Shown: positions 10,776 to 23,449 of the stretch, one piece after another
Position numbering within the stretch: the stretch's first letter is position 1
Layout of the letters: the number at the start of each line of letters is the position of its first letter
Assembly: GCF_901709675.1 (NCBI RefSeq)
Contig: NC_051087.1
Location: 2,312,001-2,376,000, forward strand
DNA: 64,000 bases
Direction: 5' to 3'
Source: Syngnathus acus
Lineage: Eukaryota > Chordata > Actinopteri > Syngnathiformes > Syngnathidae
The notes under the pieces: generated by a model
What the model was told of the DNA's origin: nothing
The model's input: the letters and a program-made list of their open reading frames with translations, nothing else
Databases searched by the model: none
Position numbers and translations under genes: made by a program

Positions 10776-13286
10776 CTGCGGGGTATGGCTGAGGCACAGG
10801 TGGAGCATTGTCGGGGTGCTCACAAAAATACCCCCCTCCCCAACACCACCACACACTTTGTAACAAGCTCCCTCATCCTGGAAAGGTGGACACCAGTTTG
10901 GCACAGGGCTTCCTTCCGCCTCTTAAACACCAAACATGTTGACGTATACAAACATCATAACCCCCCCCCCCCACCTTCATTTCACATTGCCCCCCTCCTT
11001 AAAAGCACTCCTGCGCTCCGCTACAGTAAATAATTACAGTTCCGCTCCATGTGTGTTTTCTAAAGTTTACACGGAAGGTTCAGTGCACCCTATCAGTTGT
11101 TTGGAGCCGGGCGAAACCACCGGTACCATGTGGACATGTGCGTAGCACCAGGCAAGGCTAACCAGGGGGTGGGTTGGCGGGATCATAATAAACAGCAGCA
11201 TAAAGAGGGTTCTGTTTAAAAAAAAAAAAAAAAAAAAAAGGGATGGGTGTGACCCCCCACTGTACTAATATCCCCTGGCCTACGAGTGGAGATGCTGAGG
11301 TCCGGTGTGAGGGTCTCCACCTGCGCAACAGAGTGATTTATTGTTACAAGTCCTGATAACAACACAATGACTGGGCTGTGTTCTGCATACACCTGCACGA
11401 GAGATGCCTCACCATTTTTTTTTGGAACAAGGTGGCAATCAGTCCGATGTATTTTAGGGCCTACAATGGGACTTTTGTTTTTCTTTTTACTGTCTTGAAA
11501 GTAAATCGTATATGGAAGGCGTTTTCAACCAAGAGCTATTTCTTGAGTACTGATTAATGCAAAGGGCATACACATTTGTGAAATAACACATTTGCGCATA
11601 TTAGCGTAATGTTAAATCATGGCTAACGTAGCCATATTGTGCTAATTGCTTTAGCGCTTTTAGCCAAGTTAAATAATATCTCGCCAAAAACACCCTCAAA
11701 ATGGTGTTTTCCTCCATTTACTCCCCAAAAAATGTCTAGTGACATCCCTAGTGAGCTATTTTTAGAACAGAGGCTATGGGCACCATGTCGTTGACCCGTG
11801 ATTGGTAACCAAAGCTAACCATTCCCTTACCATGAGAATTTGGGGTATTAGTAAAGTCCTCTAATTCATCAGCTTGTCATGTTACTTGGTTGACTTTTTT
11901 TGAAACACGATAGTCTCGCCGTTGAGAGGCGTCGGCGTCTATCGACTCCCTTGGGCGGCCACACATTTGCGTCTGAACTTTGCCCCTCCGTCCCCCTGCC
12001 CCCGTGACCTCACCGGTGGCGCTAGGGGCTGCCATTACCTGGAGATTGTATCAGTCGTTAGCTTGGAGGGGATTCGGAGGCCAATGAGCTCTCTGTGAAA
12101 CGTTAATGTGGAAGAAAAGCTGATTGGATCGAAAAAAAAAAAAAATGTCTAAGGTTCCAGAATGTCTTGAAAGCGGCGTTCATTAGTAGGGCCGGTTAAA
12201 CTTTGATGACAGCAAATTGGCCACGGAATAGCGTTTAGCGCTTATCTAAGAAAGGCCCTTGCCTTTGTGAAGCATTTGGCTTTTATCTGCGCCATCATTG
12301 CACGTTGTAAAACTGTCGCTGACGCTTGCCATTCCCCGAGTGGCCAACGGAAGGATCTGGCCTTCGCAAACGTCTGAGCGGGAAGTTGCGCGAGACATTT
12401 GATGATGATGATGATTCGAATAGACATCGAGTCGACGGGATGTTGGACATTCATTTTCTTGTGACCCCGGCATATTTCCTCCATGAGATAGAAACATTTA
12501 AATTTATAATAATGATGCCAATATTGATATTGGAACAAAAAGTATCGATACTGGCCTCGAGGGTATTTAATTCGGCGCAATTGGTGCTTGTGTTTGCGTA
12601 TACACTACTCAACTCTTTGGACTCAAGAACACGCTGTACTTTCTTGTGGCTAAAGAATGTACAGTTAGCTCTAGGAATCCCGTCATGAGCCCTATGAGTG
12701 TTGATAATGGAGCTTCGGGGACACAAATGCAGCTGACAGTGTGGCTAATTTGGAATCCAGGCACAGTAGAGCACAAATGTAAACGGAGTATTATTATTGG
12801 ACCTGTTTTCAAATTGCGGGTCAGGGGCTCGAATGGGGACATTTGTTTTGAGATGCGTGGTGAGAAAGTGGAGTTCTGACGTGAAGATGAGACTTCGTAA
12901 CTAAAATGACAGTCACACACCTGACCAGCCATTGAAAAAGTATCAGTAGTTCAAGGTTAGCATAAAACAAAGAGATTCACACGTGTGGTGAAAGCTAGCT
13001 GCTAGCTTCACGCCAGCAATGAGAAACACTATTGGCACACGGCTAACAATTAGCATACTCCTCCGTTGTCGTTTTCTGATTTGCGGAGGTCTGACACTCC
13101 CTGACTACACGACAAAACATCACGCAGACAGCACTCATGCAGGTGTGCCTAATGTTATGTCCGACGTGTGTCGAAACATTTATCCCGTTATTGCTCTCCA
13201 ACGCCCACAAACTACTTTTAAAAACGTGACTGACGTTTTTACCGTCAGTCTGCTCGAGTCATTTTTTGCATTAATTGGTGTATCCT

Positions 13287-13330
13287 GCAAACACACACCC
13301 GCACAAACATACACACACGCACACACACAC
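13287..13330. repeat. CA microsatellite
   Basis: An interrupted (CA)n tract is visible directly. Confidence 0.85.
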
Positions 13331-16300
13331 ATTCTCAGCCGGTCCTGGTTAAATGTTCCCCAGACAGTGCGCAATCCATAGACGGCAGCGCGCTTCCTCC
13401 TTGGCGTAAGTCGCTGCTCGTCTGAGGGATGAGTCTGGCGAGCTGGGTCCAGACGGAGCGGGAAGCACCCCCCGACGATGCTCAGGAAACTGATGTTACT
13501 AGCAAATGTTTGCTTTATTTTTCATCGGCTGCATGGATTTGTTTTCCCCGTACCTCCCCGCAAACTCCTGACCGTCTCCACCTGTACGCGACTTTCAAAT
13601 ATCTCACAGGTGGTGGAGCGACAAGCAAATTAACCCCCGGGCCTGGAGTTTGATCCCTGTTCTCTATTGGGTTGAAGTCTGGGGAGTTATGTCAGTGACA
13701 GAAAAAGAAAAATGGTTCTTAAAGCGGGAGTATATTTCTGAGAGGTCAACACCATTTCACTGTGTCTTGTGTTAGCGTCATCTGCTGGATTCGGGTGGGC
13801 ATTGCCCCATCCCCAAAAAAAAAAAAATCTCTGTAGCTCAGAGTCAACCCCCGATCTCCTGTATATTCTTCCCTTTTCTGCCTCTTGCTGTTTTTTCTTG
13901 GGGGGGGGGCTGTCGGGCAACCTATAACAAGGGTCCGGGGCGGGGGCCGAGCCGTGTGTGTGTGAGCAGCCCGCCGTCGTCTTCTTCTTGTGTGGTCCGC
14001 CCGGCCAACTTTATGATTTATTCAGCTAAAGGCAGAGGAGCACGACCCCCAGTGACCACAGAGGGAGAGCTGCACGTGGGTTTAATGATTTCACCACAAA
14101 AATGTCTGCTATGGCTGCGTAAAATCCCCCCCATCAATGCTGGGGAAGGGGAGAGGGGAGCACCACTACTACTTGGAAACATTTTTCTTGTCCCCCCCCT
14201 TTGCATTCCCCCCCTGAAATTTTGCGTCCTTTGTCACGCATTCCTGCATCCGCCCTGTCTTTCTTCGTCCCCGCAGCCGCTGGGAGATTTCAGAGGCATT
14301 ATTGAAACGCAGAGGATGATGTAACCAAGCTTTTAGGAACAAGCAGAGGGGTTAGGAATAATAGAAGAGGGTGGGTGTGCAGGGGGTGTGAAATAGTGAG
14401 GGGGGGGGGGTTGGCATATTTGTCTCCCGCTTGTGTCCAGTTTTTCTGGCGCTGAGGGCTTGGATGGGCCCGCGCTGATGTCATTCGAGAGGATTTGCGA
14501 GCATTCTTGACGAGGAGTCAAGATCGCAGCGTGGGCCTAATCACGTTGCGCAAGACCGCCCCCCCCCCCCTTTCGATCCTCCACCAGCCCCTCGGTACGT
14601 TTCGCGTAGTGCGTTTTAGCACGCTGCTTGGATCATTCGGTACAGTGAACTGACATTACACGCGCGTACAGTCAGTGACTGTGCCTTCACGAAAAAAATT
14701 CTGAACCCAGATCTCCGGCCTGGACCACAAGTCAAATGTTTGGGCTCTCGGAGCACGTCTTCATGCCACCTGGTAGAACCTCCAACCGAGAGGCTTAAGG
14801 GAAGACGTCTGTCTGGTATGAAAACCCCGGCCCCGCCCCATCTGTCTCAAACTCATATCTTCTTTTTGATCCCAGATAATCCTCCCCCCCTCCCCTCCTG
14901 CAACCACCACCCACCCCCCCTGCTAAAATGTACATACATATGTTTTATGTCAGCCTTAGCCACCGCGTCTTCCCACTAGCATGCCGCATATGTACAGTAA
15001 ATCACAATGCAAAGAAAACACTCGGGGATTGATCGAGGCCCCGTTAGGGCTGCGGTCCAAGCTCCCGGTTTGGCCTCCACCGCCATGACGTGGGTCAGAG
15101 GTGGAGGCTGAGAAAGCAAAGAAAACCAGGAAAATCTCCTTTTGTTCCGGGAATAATTAGAAAATTGTGAGCGACGGCTCTTGAGGTTCTGATGAGTCCA
15201 TTCAGAACCCCAACCCTCTCGAGCGTACGTCATGGAATTGGGTCATTCCCGTGAGATCCAAGTGTGACCTATCCTGGCCCGTTTTTGTTTTGCGTCGACT
15301 TCCAGCCGCCATGCTGGCGAACGGGTCTTGTGCTAATTAGCCGTGAGTCACCGCCACAGAGACACGGGGGCCTTCTCGGATTTTTGACGTCACCATCTGA
15401 TCCACGCACGTTCTCTTTCTTCACCTCTGCTGGCGTTATTTCGGGGTCTCTACGCAAGGGAAGCTACGACAAACTGGACTACGCTCTCCTTTGCGTTGTT
15501 TTAGCGCGCGTCGCCAAAGTAGATCGGGTGTTTTCTTAGCACACGGATGGTTTGACCGTGCACTGTTTGAACAGCTGTAATGAGAAGAACTTGGATAATG
15601 ACTGGGCTGAGCACACGGCCAGATTGGCCTGGAATGGAGAAATGATTTAGAGTGGAACACGAGCGCAGTCAGTTAAAGTCCATTGCCTGCTGCTTCAAGT
15701 GTGGCGACCTGATTCTTTCTGTCACATCACATTTTTCTAAAGAAAACCGGCAGGTATTTAGAATATATTGTCGCTGTTGGGTGGTAGATACAACTAATCT
15801 CCAAGTTTGGTCAATTTTATTAATTTAAAAAAAATAATAATTATGGTACGTGAGACTGATATTTTTTTTTTTTTTTTTTTTTTATAGATTATTAGCTAAT
15901 CTTAAGTGTTGAATTGTCAAATATATCTAGTGAACAAATCAAAGTAATGTTAATACCGCTGGTGATTTTTCTTTTCAATTTTGAAATATGTGTTAAAATA
16001 AGAGGTTAAGTACAAATTATTGGGAATTCGCTATTCAATTAAAAATATTAAAAAATATATGAATTTTTTAAATAATATAATTTGTAATATTTATATTATA
16101 ATTACATGAAAAAAATCATGTATTTAAAAAAAGGGCATGTTTTTAGAATAAAGATCATGTCAAAAACACTGGACAGGAAGTTGAACACAAACCAAACAAA
16201 GAACACATAATCTCCCTGGCAGAGTTAACAAATGTCTATTTATCCACCCGTAAGGAAGGGGAAAAAAAAAAACTCAACTCTAATCCCACTTTACACGCCG

Positions 16301-18012
16301 CGACATAATGACTGGCTTGTACGTCCCCAATTTCACCCTTGATTTAAACACACAGCCATCGGCTGTGGAATTAGCCGCGTAGGTGGCAAAACGGCATGAG
16401 GCCCGACTGCCCGGACGTTTTCATTCAAACTATAATTACAACAGATGACTTTTTTTGTGGCTTTGCCAAAATGAATGCTTCCTTTCTTGGTGATAACTAG
16501 AAGGTTCCGAGGCTAGCGTCAGTTTATATTTGTGCCTTGACTTAAGAGTGACCCAACAGAAATGCTTTGAGTTCCAAGCTGTCTTTGGTTGTTTTGCTTT
16601 GAGTTGTGAGCCAAAAATTGAAATATTTAGCGAGCAACTGGAGAGAAATGTGTTGACATCGCTGATGCACTTTCATACGTTGACGGAACAAAAGGTCAAA
16701 CACAAAAATACAAAATTTGTTGGGAATATTTTTTTTTAGGCTAATGCTAATTCCGATATTTTGAATTGAATTCCGTTAACCGATTAATTAAAAAAATGCA
16801 TAAGGAATAAAATAATTTATTGATCCCTTGATGCTTACAACAATAAAAATCAAAATATTAAGTACAGGCAGAACATCTGACAATACTAAAATAATAAATA
16901 CAATTTTTTTTTTTGGGTGGAGTGTCTTTGGCTTCTGTTTTAATGCATTAGTCTGTAAAACAAAAAAAGAATTGCTACCAACCAATAAAAACCAATTTTT
17001 AACACCAAGTATCTCCTTAGGCTGCCACCACAGCGTCGCATGCGCCCACAAAACGAGCTCGTGTGCACCACGCTGGCTATGACAACACACCCAAGTAGAC
17101 CGCACCATGCGTGTAGCAGCTAGCTAGCATTTACACCAGGGTGGCTCACAATATTTGTACTCCACCCACCCAAAAAGAAAGAACAGAAAGTAATTAGCAT
17201 GCTGTTCATCAAATTGTATTTATTCCCACATGGTCAACCGCACGTAAAGTGTTTGCAGAGTCAAAACAAAACGCTAAACGCTTCCAGATATTTTCGGGGG
17301 TTCCTTTCGAAAAAGAAAAATGAGTGCAAATTACGGCAGGCTGACATCAAGACATAAGGTGTGTACATAGTTGAGCTATAAATAGCATGTACAGTTGTTT
17401 TGGGGACAGTGGCAGGGTGTGCACATTTAGCTAACACGATTAAACAAAATCTAATTTAAAATTAAAGTTGATTGAATTACTAAAATCAATATTTTTGTCA
17501 AGAATTTTTGAATTAAATTAATAATCCGGATGTGAAATCATTACCAAACGGTCCACCTGATCCAGGTGTTCCTAATGTTGTGACCTGGCCAGCATGTACA
17601 CCCTTCCTTCCTTCCGTGTGAAAGGGGCAATACACATCAAAGTTTTTTGTTTTTTTTGGGGGGTGTCAAACAGTGTGTGATATGGTGAAGTGTGAAGAAG
17701 AGGCCTGGCCAGTCATGTGGAACGTGTGACATTGGAGCAGCGTTGCCGCTACACTTCCACTTGCAGACATGGGTCAGCGGAAGGTGTGTGCAAAGCCAGG
17801 TGGTCCCGAACAGGTAACCTAACCCGTCAAAACCTTGCGCCTGCAGCTGTGTACCCTCAGGAACATGAGCTCGTTTGATGTACACTGTGAACTTCCTCGT
17901 GCGGGCCATTAGCATTGGGATCACCGATGTGGTATTCTCAAAAGTGTGCAACTAATGTAAAATCCACTCAATAAACCGGTTCAATTCTTTTCATGGTCAA
18001 AATCATAACTTG

Positions 18013-18062
18013 TCACTTGTTGCTAGGCAGAATGTATGGGGCACAATTAGGGATGTCACTAG
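18013..18062 (+). repeat. Copy of a diverged dispersed repeat
   Basis: The 19 bases at 18013-18031 are identical to 37064-37082 in FREM3 intron 2, and similarity continues weakly for about 25 bases. AT-rich CGATTA-type sequence follows to about 18150. This suggests a decayed interspersed element, family unknown. Confidence 0.45.
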
Positions 18063-20947
18063 CAGATAGTTTTAGAATCAGTTATTCTATCGATTTATTC
18101 GATTATCTAAATAATTGACGATTAATTTGATCATCTCGATTAATTTTGACAGATCTACAGAGATCTATTTTTGCTCAGTTTATTGCATCTGCTGAGGCAA
18201 AAAAAAAAGAACCACTGGCCAAGTTTCAAGTTTTGGACTTTTTTATTTTTAGCAAAGAGTACCAAAAGTGTGGCGACGGGTGGGTCGGTAGTCACCGTGC
18301 GTAATAACGGCTTGTCATTTTTCATCAACATTCCCCACCATGCACGAGCCAGAGCCCACCGCACCCGAATGCATCACTCGGTGTTTGCAGGAGATGATGA
18401 CAGTCAAAATGCACGAGACTCTGCGGGAGAGAGCGGCGGACCCTCATGTGGGAGCCCACCCTCGAAATCTCCGCTACCCCCTTCTTCGGGGCCCACTTAA
18501 ATGAGATCTAATCAAAGGCAGCTTGGCATCGTGGGCGGAAAGTAGCCACAAAGTTGAGGTTGCTTGTGAGGGGGGACGTCGGCCGCCCACCCTTGTCGTG
18601 TTCACCAGGGGCCAGAACCGGGAGGTCCCCGTGAAACTTAGGACAGGGGCCACACACCAATCGATAATTTCCAACCTAGCAACTGACCCCGGTGTTTTGG
18701 TAACCGAGCGTTTATTTACGTGTTTGAATCTGGCTCGCTTTTTGGTTTGGCTTGATACGGTCAAATGTATTTAGGAAACAATTTCTGAAAATGCTGCGCT
18801 TCGCGTGCGTATGAATGAGTCAGCTGATCGGACATCTTAGATCGAGTGTGATCACCAGCAGACCGTTTTCATTTGTCAGCCGGGTGGAAAATCTTAAACG
18901 GCAACGATGACAACTCGAGATACAGCTGACGAGGACATTAAAAAAAAAAAAAAAAAAGTCCACTTATGTCTTCTTAATGTGGGAGCCAGATGGGCAAAAG
19001 TGGTTTCAATCTACATGAAGAAAAAAAACCTCATAATCAGACTTTTCCTGACTTAGGCCAGATATGGAGAATCAATCAGGTTCCGAATGATCAAGATGAT
19101 TTTCATGTTTTTTTTTTTTTTGGTGTGCAAAAAAGCAATGGGCAAAATCTGCCCTGAATCATTGCCAGCAGTTTGGATGCTCGCAAAGAAACAAACATGT
19201 TGTGAACGGTCTCACTTCCTGACAGCATGGCCCTTTTCTCACCTTATAAAACTTGTTTATCTCATATTCACCCCCCCCCCCCACACACCCACACAGTAAT
19301 CATGATTTTTTATGGAAAGAATCTCGACCCTTTTGATCCCCTTTTCCGCGCAACAAGTGTCACGCCGATGGCAAAGTGTCAGACGTTACACTAAATCACT
19401 GCCAACAATTTACAGATCAGGGAGGGGAGGGGGGGGTGAATCGGGAGAAAAAGGAGGTGGTCCGGCAATGCGTCACTGATCCCGGAGCGCTTTCATCTCT
19501 CTCCGATAAGTGCCATACCTAATCAGGTTAAAGCAGCGCATGCCGTGGAAAAGGGGAGAGGAAATTCCGGCCAAAACGGTAACGTATCTGTTCCGCTCTC
19601 ATGCGTCGCATTCCACCGGCTAATTAGGAGTAAATATCTGACCCCGGAGAGAGAAAATGTCCACATTAGTCCAAAGTGAGGCAGTCGGTGTGGTCCATCT
19701 GTGCTCCCCGCCCCTCCCTCCCCTTTCCTCACGCTAATTTGGCGCACAGATGACAAAAAACACTGGCCCGGTCCTCATCGGGCTCCGCCATTAGGCCTCA
19801 TCATGGCTGACGGGTTGTTCTCATGCCGGATTATCCGCCGCCGACAAAGACCGGCGGGTCACGGCACCGCTTTCACCCGCTTCGGGGGGCTTTTTTAAGC
19901 AATGCTGACCCGCCATCAGTGATACGATGGAGGGCGCTTAGCTGTTCCTGTTCTAGCTTGAATGTTGAGACTTTTAGTTCCAGGGAGATATTTACCAGAT
20001 CTTGATCCAGCCATTAATATTTTTGTCTTATATTCAACTGAATTTGAAAACGTATCAGTGCTTATAAATTGGCCGGTAATTTTCCGTAGTAGCGCACCTA
20101 CGGAAAATTACCGGACCTTCCCGGCTTTACCAGCTAGTAACGAAAAGTTGCCAAAGGGGTAAAAGTCAAGTGTTAACAATAAAGAGCGGAACATTTTACG
20201 GTGTGACAGGACAATACTTTTTTTTTTTTTTTTAAGAGTGTTCAAGCATCTGCTTCTTGAAAGCCACACATCGGCCGTTGGCCATTCAGACATTCACGCT
20301 TGACTTTTACTCAGCCTCCAGCTTCACTTGACGTTTACGTTCCCTCACTTCATTGTTCTGCCGATATTTACGCTCCGTGACTTGTCTCTTTGAGCGCCTG
20401 GCGCTTTTAATTTTATTGCCTATTTTTTCTTTTCTATCTCGCAGGTTTTCCGAGAAGATGTAAAACCTTTGTTATTAAGACCACAGCAGGCTCGGGTTGA
20501 ATCACGAGGAGCTGCTGTCGGAGTTCGTAAAATGGTTAGTTGGCCCACTTTAGATCTCACTGCTTCAATTTGAATGATGCTAACAGAGTTGCTGTCCACA
20601 AAAATAAAGATACGCACCTACAGCTCGACCCCTGGTGCTGATGGAGGAGGTCGCGATTAAATTACAATGCTTGGTATTCACTGACTAAACTATGCACACG
20701 CAGGGAGGTCGGAAAACGTGAAAGGGAAAGTGGTCTTTTTGAATTTTGTCAGCCAACGCAAACAAAATCAGTCATGGCTGCCGCGCTCGACCCTTAATGA
20801 TAATCAATATCCATATTCTCATGAATATTCCCATATACAATCTGGAATAATTCCACTCGTGGTGCCTTATGGAAGCTCCAACTTTACACATCTGTGCACC
20901 TTCTGTGGTTTTTTTTTTTTTTTTTATACGTGTGTGTGGATACACAT

Positions 20948-20968
20948 GACACACACACACACACACAA
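20948..20968. repeat. CA microsatellite
   Basis: A clean (CA)n run is visible just after a poly-T tract. Confidence 0.85.
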
Positions 20969-22339
20969 ATGTTCCTCCACACAGGTGGACCCCCGACGTT
21001 GCAAATAATGTGTCGGACACGCTTCCTGTACGTGATGCTCGACAAGGACGCGGATAACACGATAATATCATGTAATGTGTGTTTCGGTAAATGGCCGAAT
21101 TTTGGGGGCAGCTGCATTGCCGACCACACACACATTTGACGTCGCTCTATCATTTACACATTAGACTCTTGAAAGGAGTCCAGATATGATCAAGAGCAAA
21201 AAAAAAATAAAGTCTCGACCTTTGCTTCACCTTCAAGCCCCGCCCCCTCCCCTCTTTCAACCACACATGAGAAGCCCCACATCAATCGTGTGCAGTGTCC
21301 ATTTTGACTTACCAAATAAGGTCCCTTGGCTTCGTAAAGCGACAAACACTCACAGGATGACGCTTCGGGTCAAGAGCTCCCTGAAACGGAAAGATTAAAG
21401 CACTTGAGGACGCTGGATGCTCTTGTCTCGCTTTTATGACAGGATCTTCAATACTGTATATTTCGTAAGTACGGCGCAAAACAAAGAATTAAACAAAGTA
21501 GTAAACGGGTCAGCCAGCTAACAAGCATAGATATGAATACAGTAAATATTTCAAAATATCAAGTCAATAATAAAATAAATATTTGGTGGCATCTCCTCTA
21601 TCCGATTTCAACTCCAAGTCAAAATCAAGTGACGACTGGAAAATACCAAAGTATGCGATGAATGTAAAACTGTGTGTATGTGCGGGGGGGGGTAGTTGAG
21701 GAAGGGGTCAGAGGTGGCCTGGTGGGGTTCTGGTGCCAGTGGGCCTTTACCATTGTTCGGGTTTGACGGAACCCCGAGGGGGCTTAAAGTATTGATGCTC
21801 AAGGTATTGCCTTCACATTTAGTAGGGGGATAGAAAATGTGTGTGTGTGTGTGCATCGGGACCCCACAAGGGGGCGGGTGAGGAAAAGTCATTAGAGATG
21901 ATATAAGGCCAAAAGGCAGGAAATTGATTAAAGGGAAAGAGTGACCAGGAAGTCTGTCAAGGCTCTTTGTTTCGGCTTCAATTAAAGTGAAACGTCAAAG
22001 TGGTATCGCTGCATATGGTGTGTGTGCGCGTGTGTGTGTTGTTTTCATCCATCGGATCTTAGCCGACATAATATAATTGCCAAAAGCGTAGTTTGTTATA
22101 AATAATAATATTAATATTAATAATAAAGCCAAAGCCTTAAATACTGATTCAAATACTGATTACATTTCAGAATCATCCAATTATTTAAAAAAAATATGCA
22201 ACAAAAAACTTATTTTGGTCTCTTAAGAGTTAGAAGGTTAATATTTGACTTTGTACAATATTTAGCAGTTTAATATTAGTTTAACTTTACAACAGACATG
22301 AAAATCAGCAAAAATCGTCTGTTGCTGAATTTGACATCT

Positions 22340-22740
22340 TTTGTCATATAAAGGCGAAAACCGGTTGCCGGTGCGACTGATGGGCGAACCAGAACTTCTC
22401 TCCACAGATGCGACGGGCAGGAAAGGCCACTCCGCAAATGCTCCCGGCGCAATTCAGACGCCTTTTGTGCGCCAGAAGAGGAGAAACGTAACCCGCTGTT
22501 TAGCGTTCCTCCTCCTCCTGCTGCTCGGAAACAATCGGGGAGGGTCTCGCCCGGAGCCGGGTCAACAGAATGGGCTGTGAATCCTGCGCCTCTGAATCCG
22601 CCGGGTGGGTGGTCCGGCTCGCTCACACACATAGAAACTCTCTCCTCCTCCTCCTCCTCATCTCTCCACAATTAGCTCATCCATTGGCCTGCGAGCTGCT
22701 GGTGCCTGAGGCTGGCCATAGTTGAGGAGCGGACCCCCAC
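22340..22740. promoter_or_regulatory. GC-rich unique segment with a GLI site, candidate enhancer
   Basis: This segment of about 400 bases is markedly richer in GC and CpG than its AT-rich surroundings and has no simple repeats apart from a CTC run near 22644. It contains a perfect GLI consensus at 22606-22614. No convincing coding frame or splice pattern was found. It lies about 20 kb upstream of HHIP and 0.8 kb upstream of the glycophorin-like gene, so it could serve either gene. Confidence 0.35.
22606..22614 (+). promoter_or_regulatory. Perfect GLI consensus 9-mer
   Basis: TGGGTGGTC is an exact match to the GLI-binding consensus and sits inside the GC-rich island at 22340-22740. Regulation of HHIP is inferred from its known status as a Hedgehog target. 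Confidence 0.4.
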
Positions 22741-23449
22741 CATGAGGATCCATCCATGTACCCACTTTGGTGACACAAGGGAACCAAATTTGGAAACTTG
22801 CCATCAGATTTCATATTTTATAAATATATTTATATAATCACATCACAACTAAAAACTTGAGATTTTTTTTTTAAAATGATAAATATTTTTTAATTATTAA
22901 AAAAAAAAGACATGGTAAATGGTTGTTAAATTAAAAAAATCAAGTATAAAATTCTTCGTTTTGAATAGAATCATAATCAAATTTTGCGAATCAAAGATAA
23001 GCACACTTTTTTTTTTACTTAGCCCCTCTGGGTCAAACTTCACTGGCTTGTCCTAACCCTAAGCTACAGCGACACCTAGCGAGTGGAAACCAGCACTAAC
23101 AAAAAAAGTACAATATTAAAAAAAAAACATTGAAAAAAGTTTCAGAAGAGCTCAAATTATATCTAATAAATATAATGGAATCTTTTAATGCAATCTACTG
23201 AAAATTCCGCAACGTGGAAGTGCCCCTGAAAACAAAGGCGTCATTAGAAAGTGAGGAAATAAAAGTAAAATCGCGTAATAGCTGATGGCTTCCTGTGGCT
23301 TGCAGCATTTTGATGCAAGACAGGATGTTGCGTGCAGTCTGCGGCCTTCATTCTCTTTTTCACTTCGGTCTCCTCCACATTTGCAGCTCGAGGCGCAATT
23401 ATACACTTTACCACATATATTTATTTATTCTTTATTCTTGACTTGCGCC
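22741..23449. other. AT-rich upstream region of the glycophorin-like gene
   Basis: The segment is mostly AT-rich with several A and T runs. A GATA-factor consensus AGATAAG lies at 22995-23001, about 450 bases before the start codon. The last 150 bases are less AT-rich and probably include the promoter and 5' UTR. No TATA box is certain. Confidence 0.4.

Larger units (their letters stand above)
10001..22300. other. HHIP to glycophorin-like intergenic DNA, right part
   Basis: No recognisable gene is present. The stretch carries many homopolymer runs: poly-A near 11217-11239, poly-T near 15862-15885, poly-A near 18941-18957, poly-T near 20218-20233 and poly-T near 20910-20925. CA or GT microsatellites lie near 13287-13330, 20948-20968, 21838-21853 and 22017-22039. 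A perfect GLI-type 9-mer is at 10767-10775. AT-rich stretches such as 15780-16140 look like decayed mobile DNA. A diverged dispersed repeat lies at 18013-18060. Confidence 0.6.

Noticed and set aside
11736-18062. 15-base inverted match, CTAGTGACATCCCTA at 11736-11750 and its complement at 18048-18062
   Set aside because: It does not extend outside the 15 bases, and several such matches are expected by chance among all positions in a 64-kb window.
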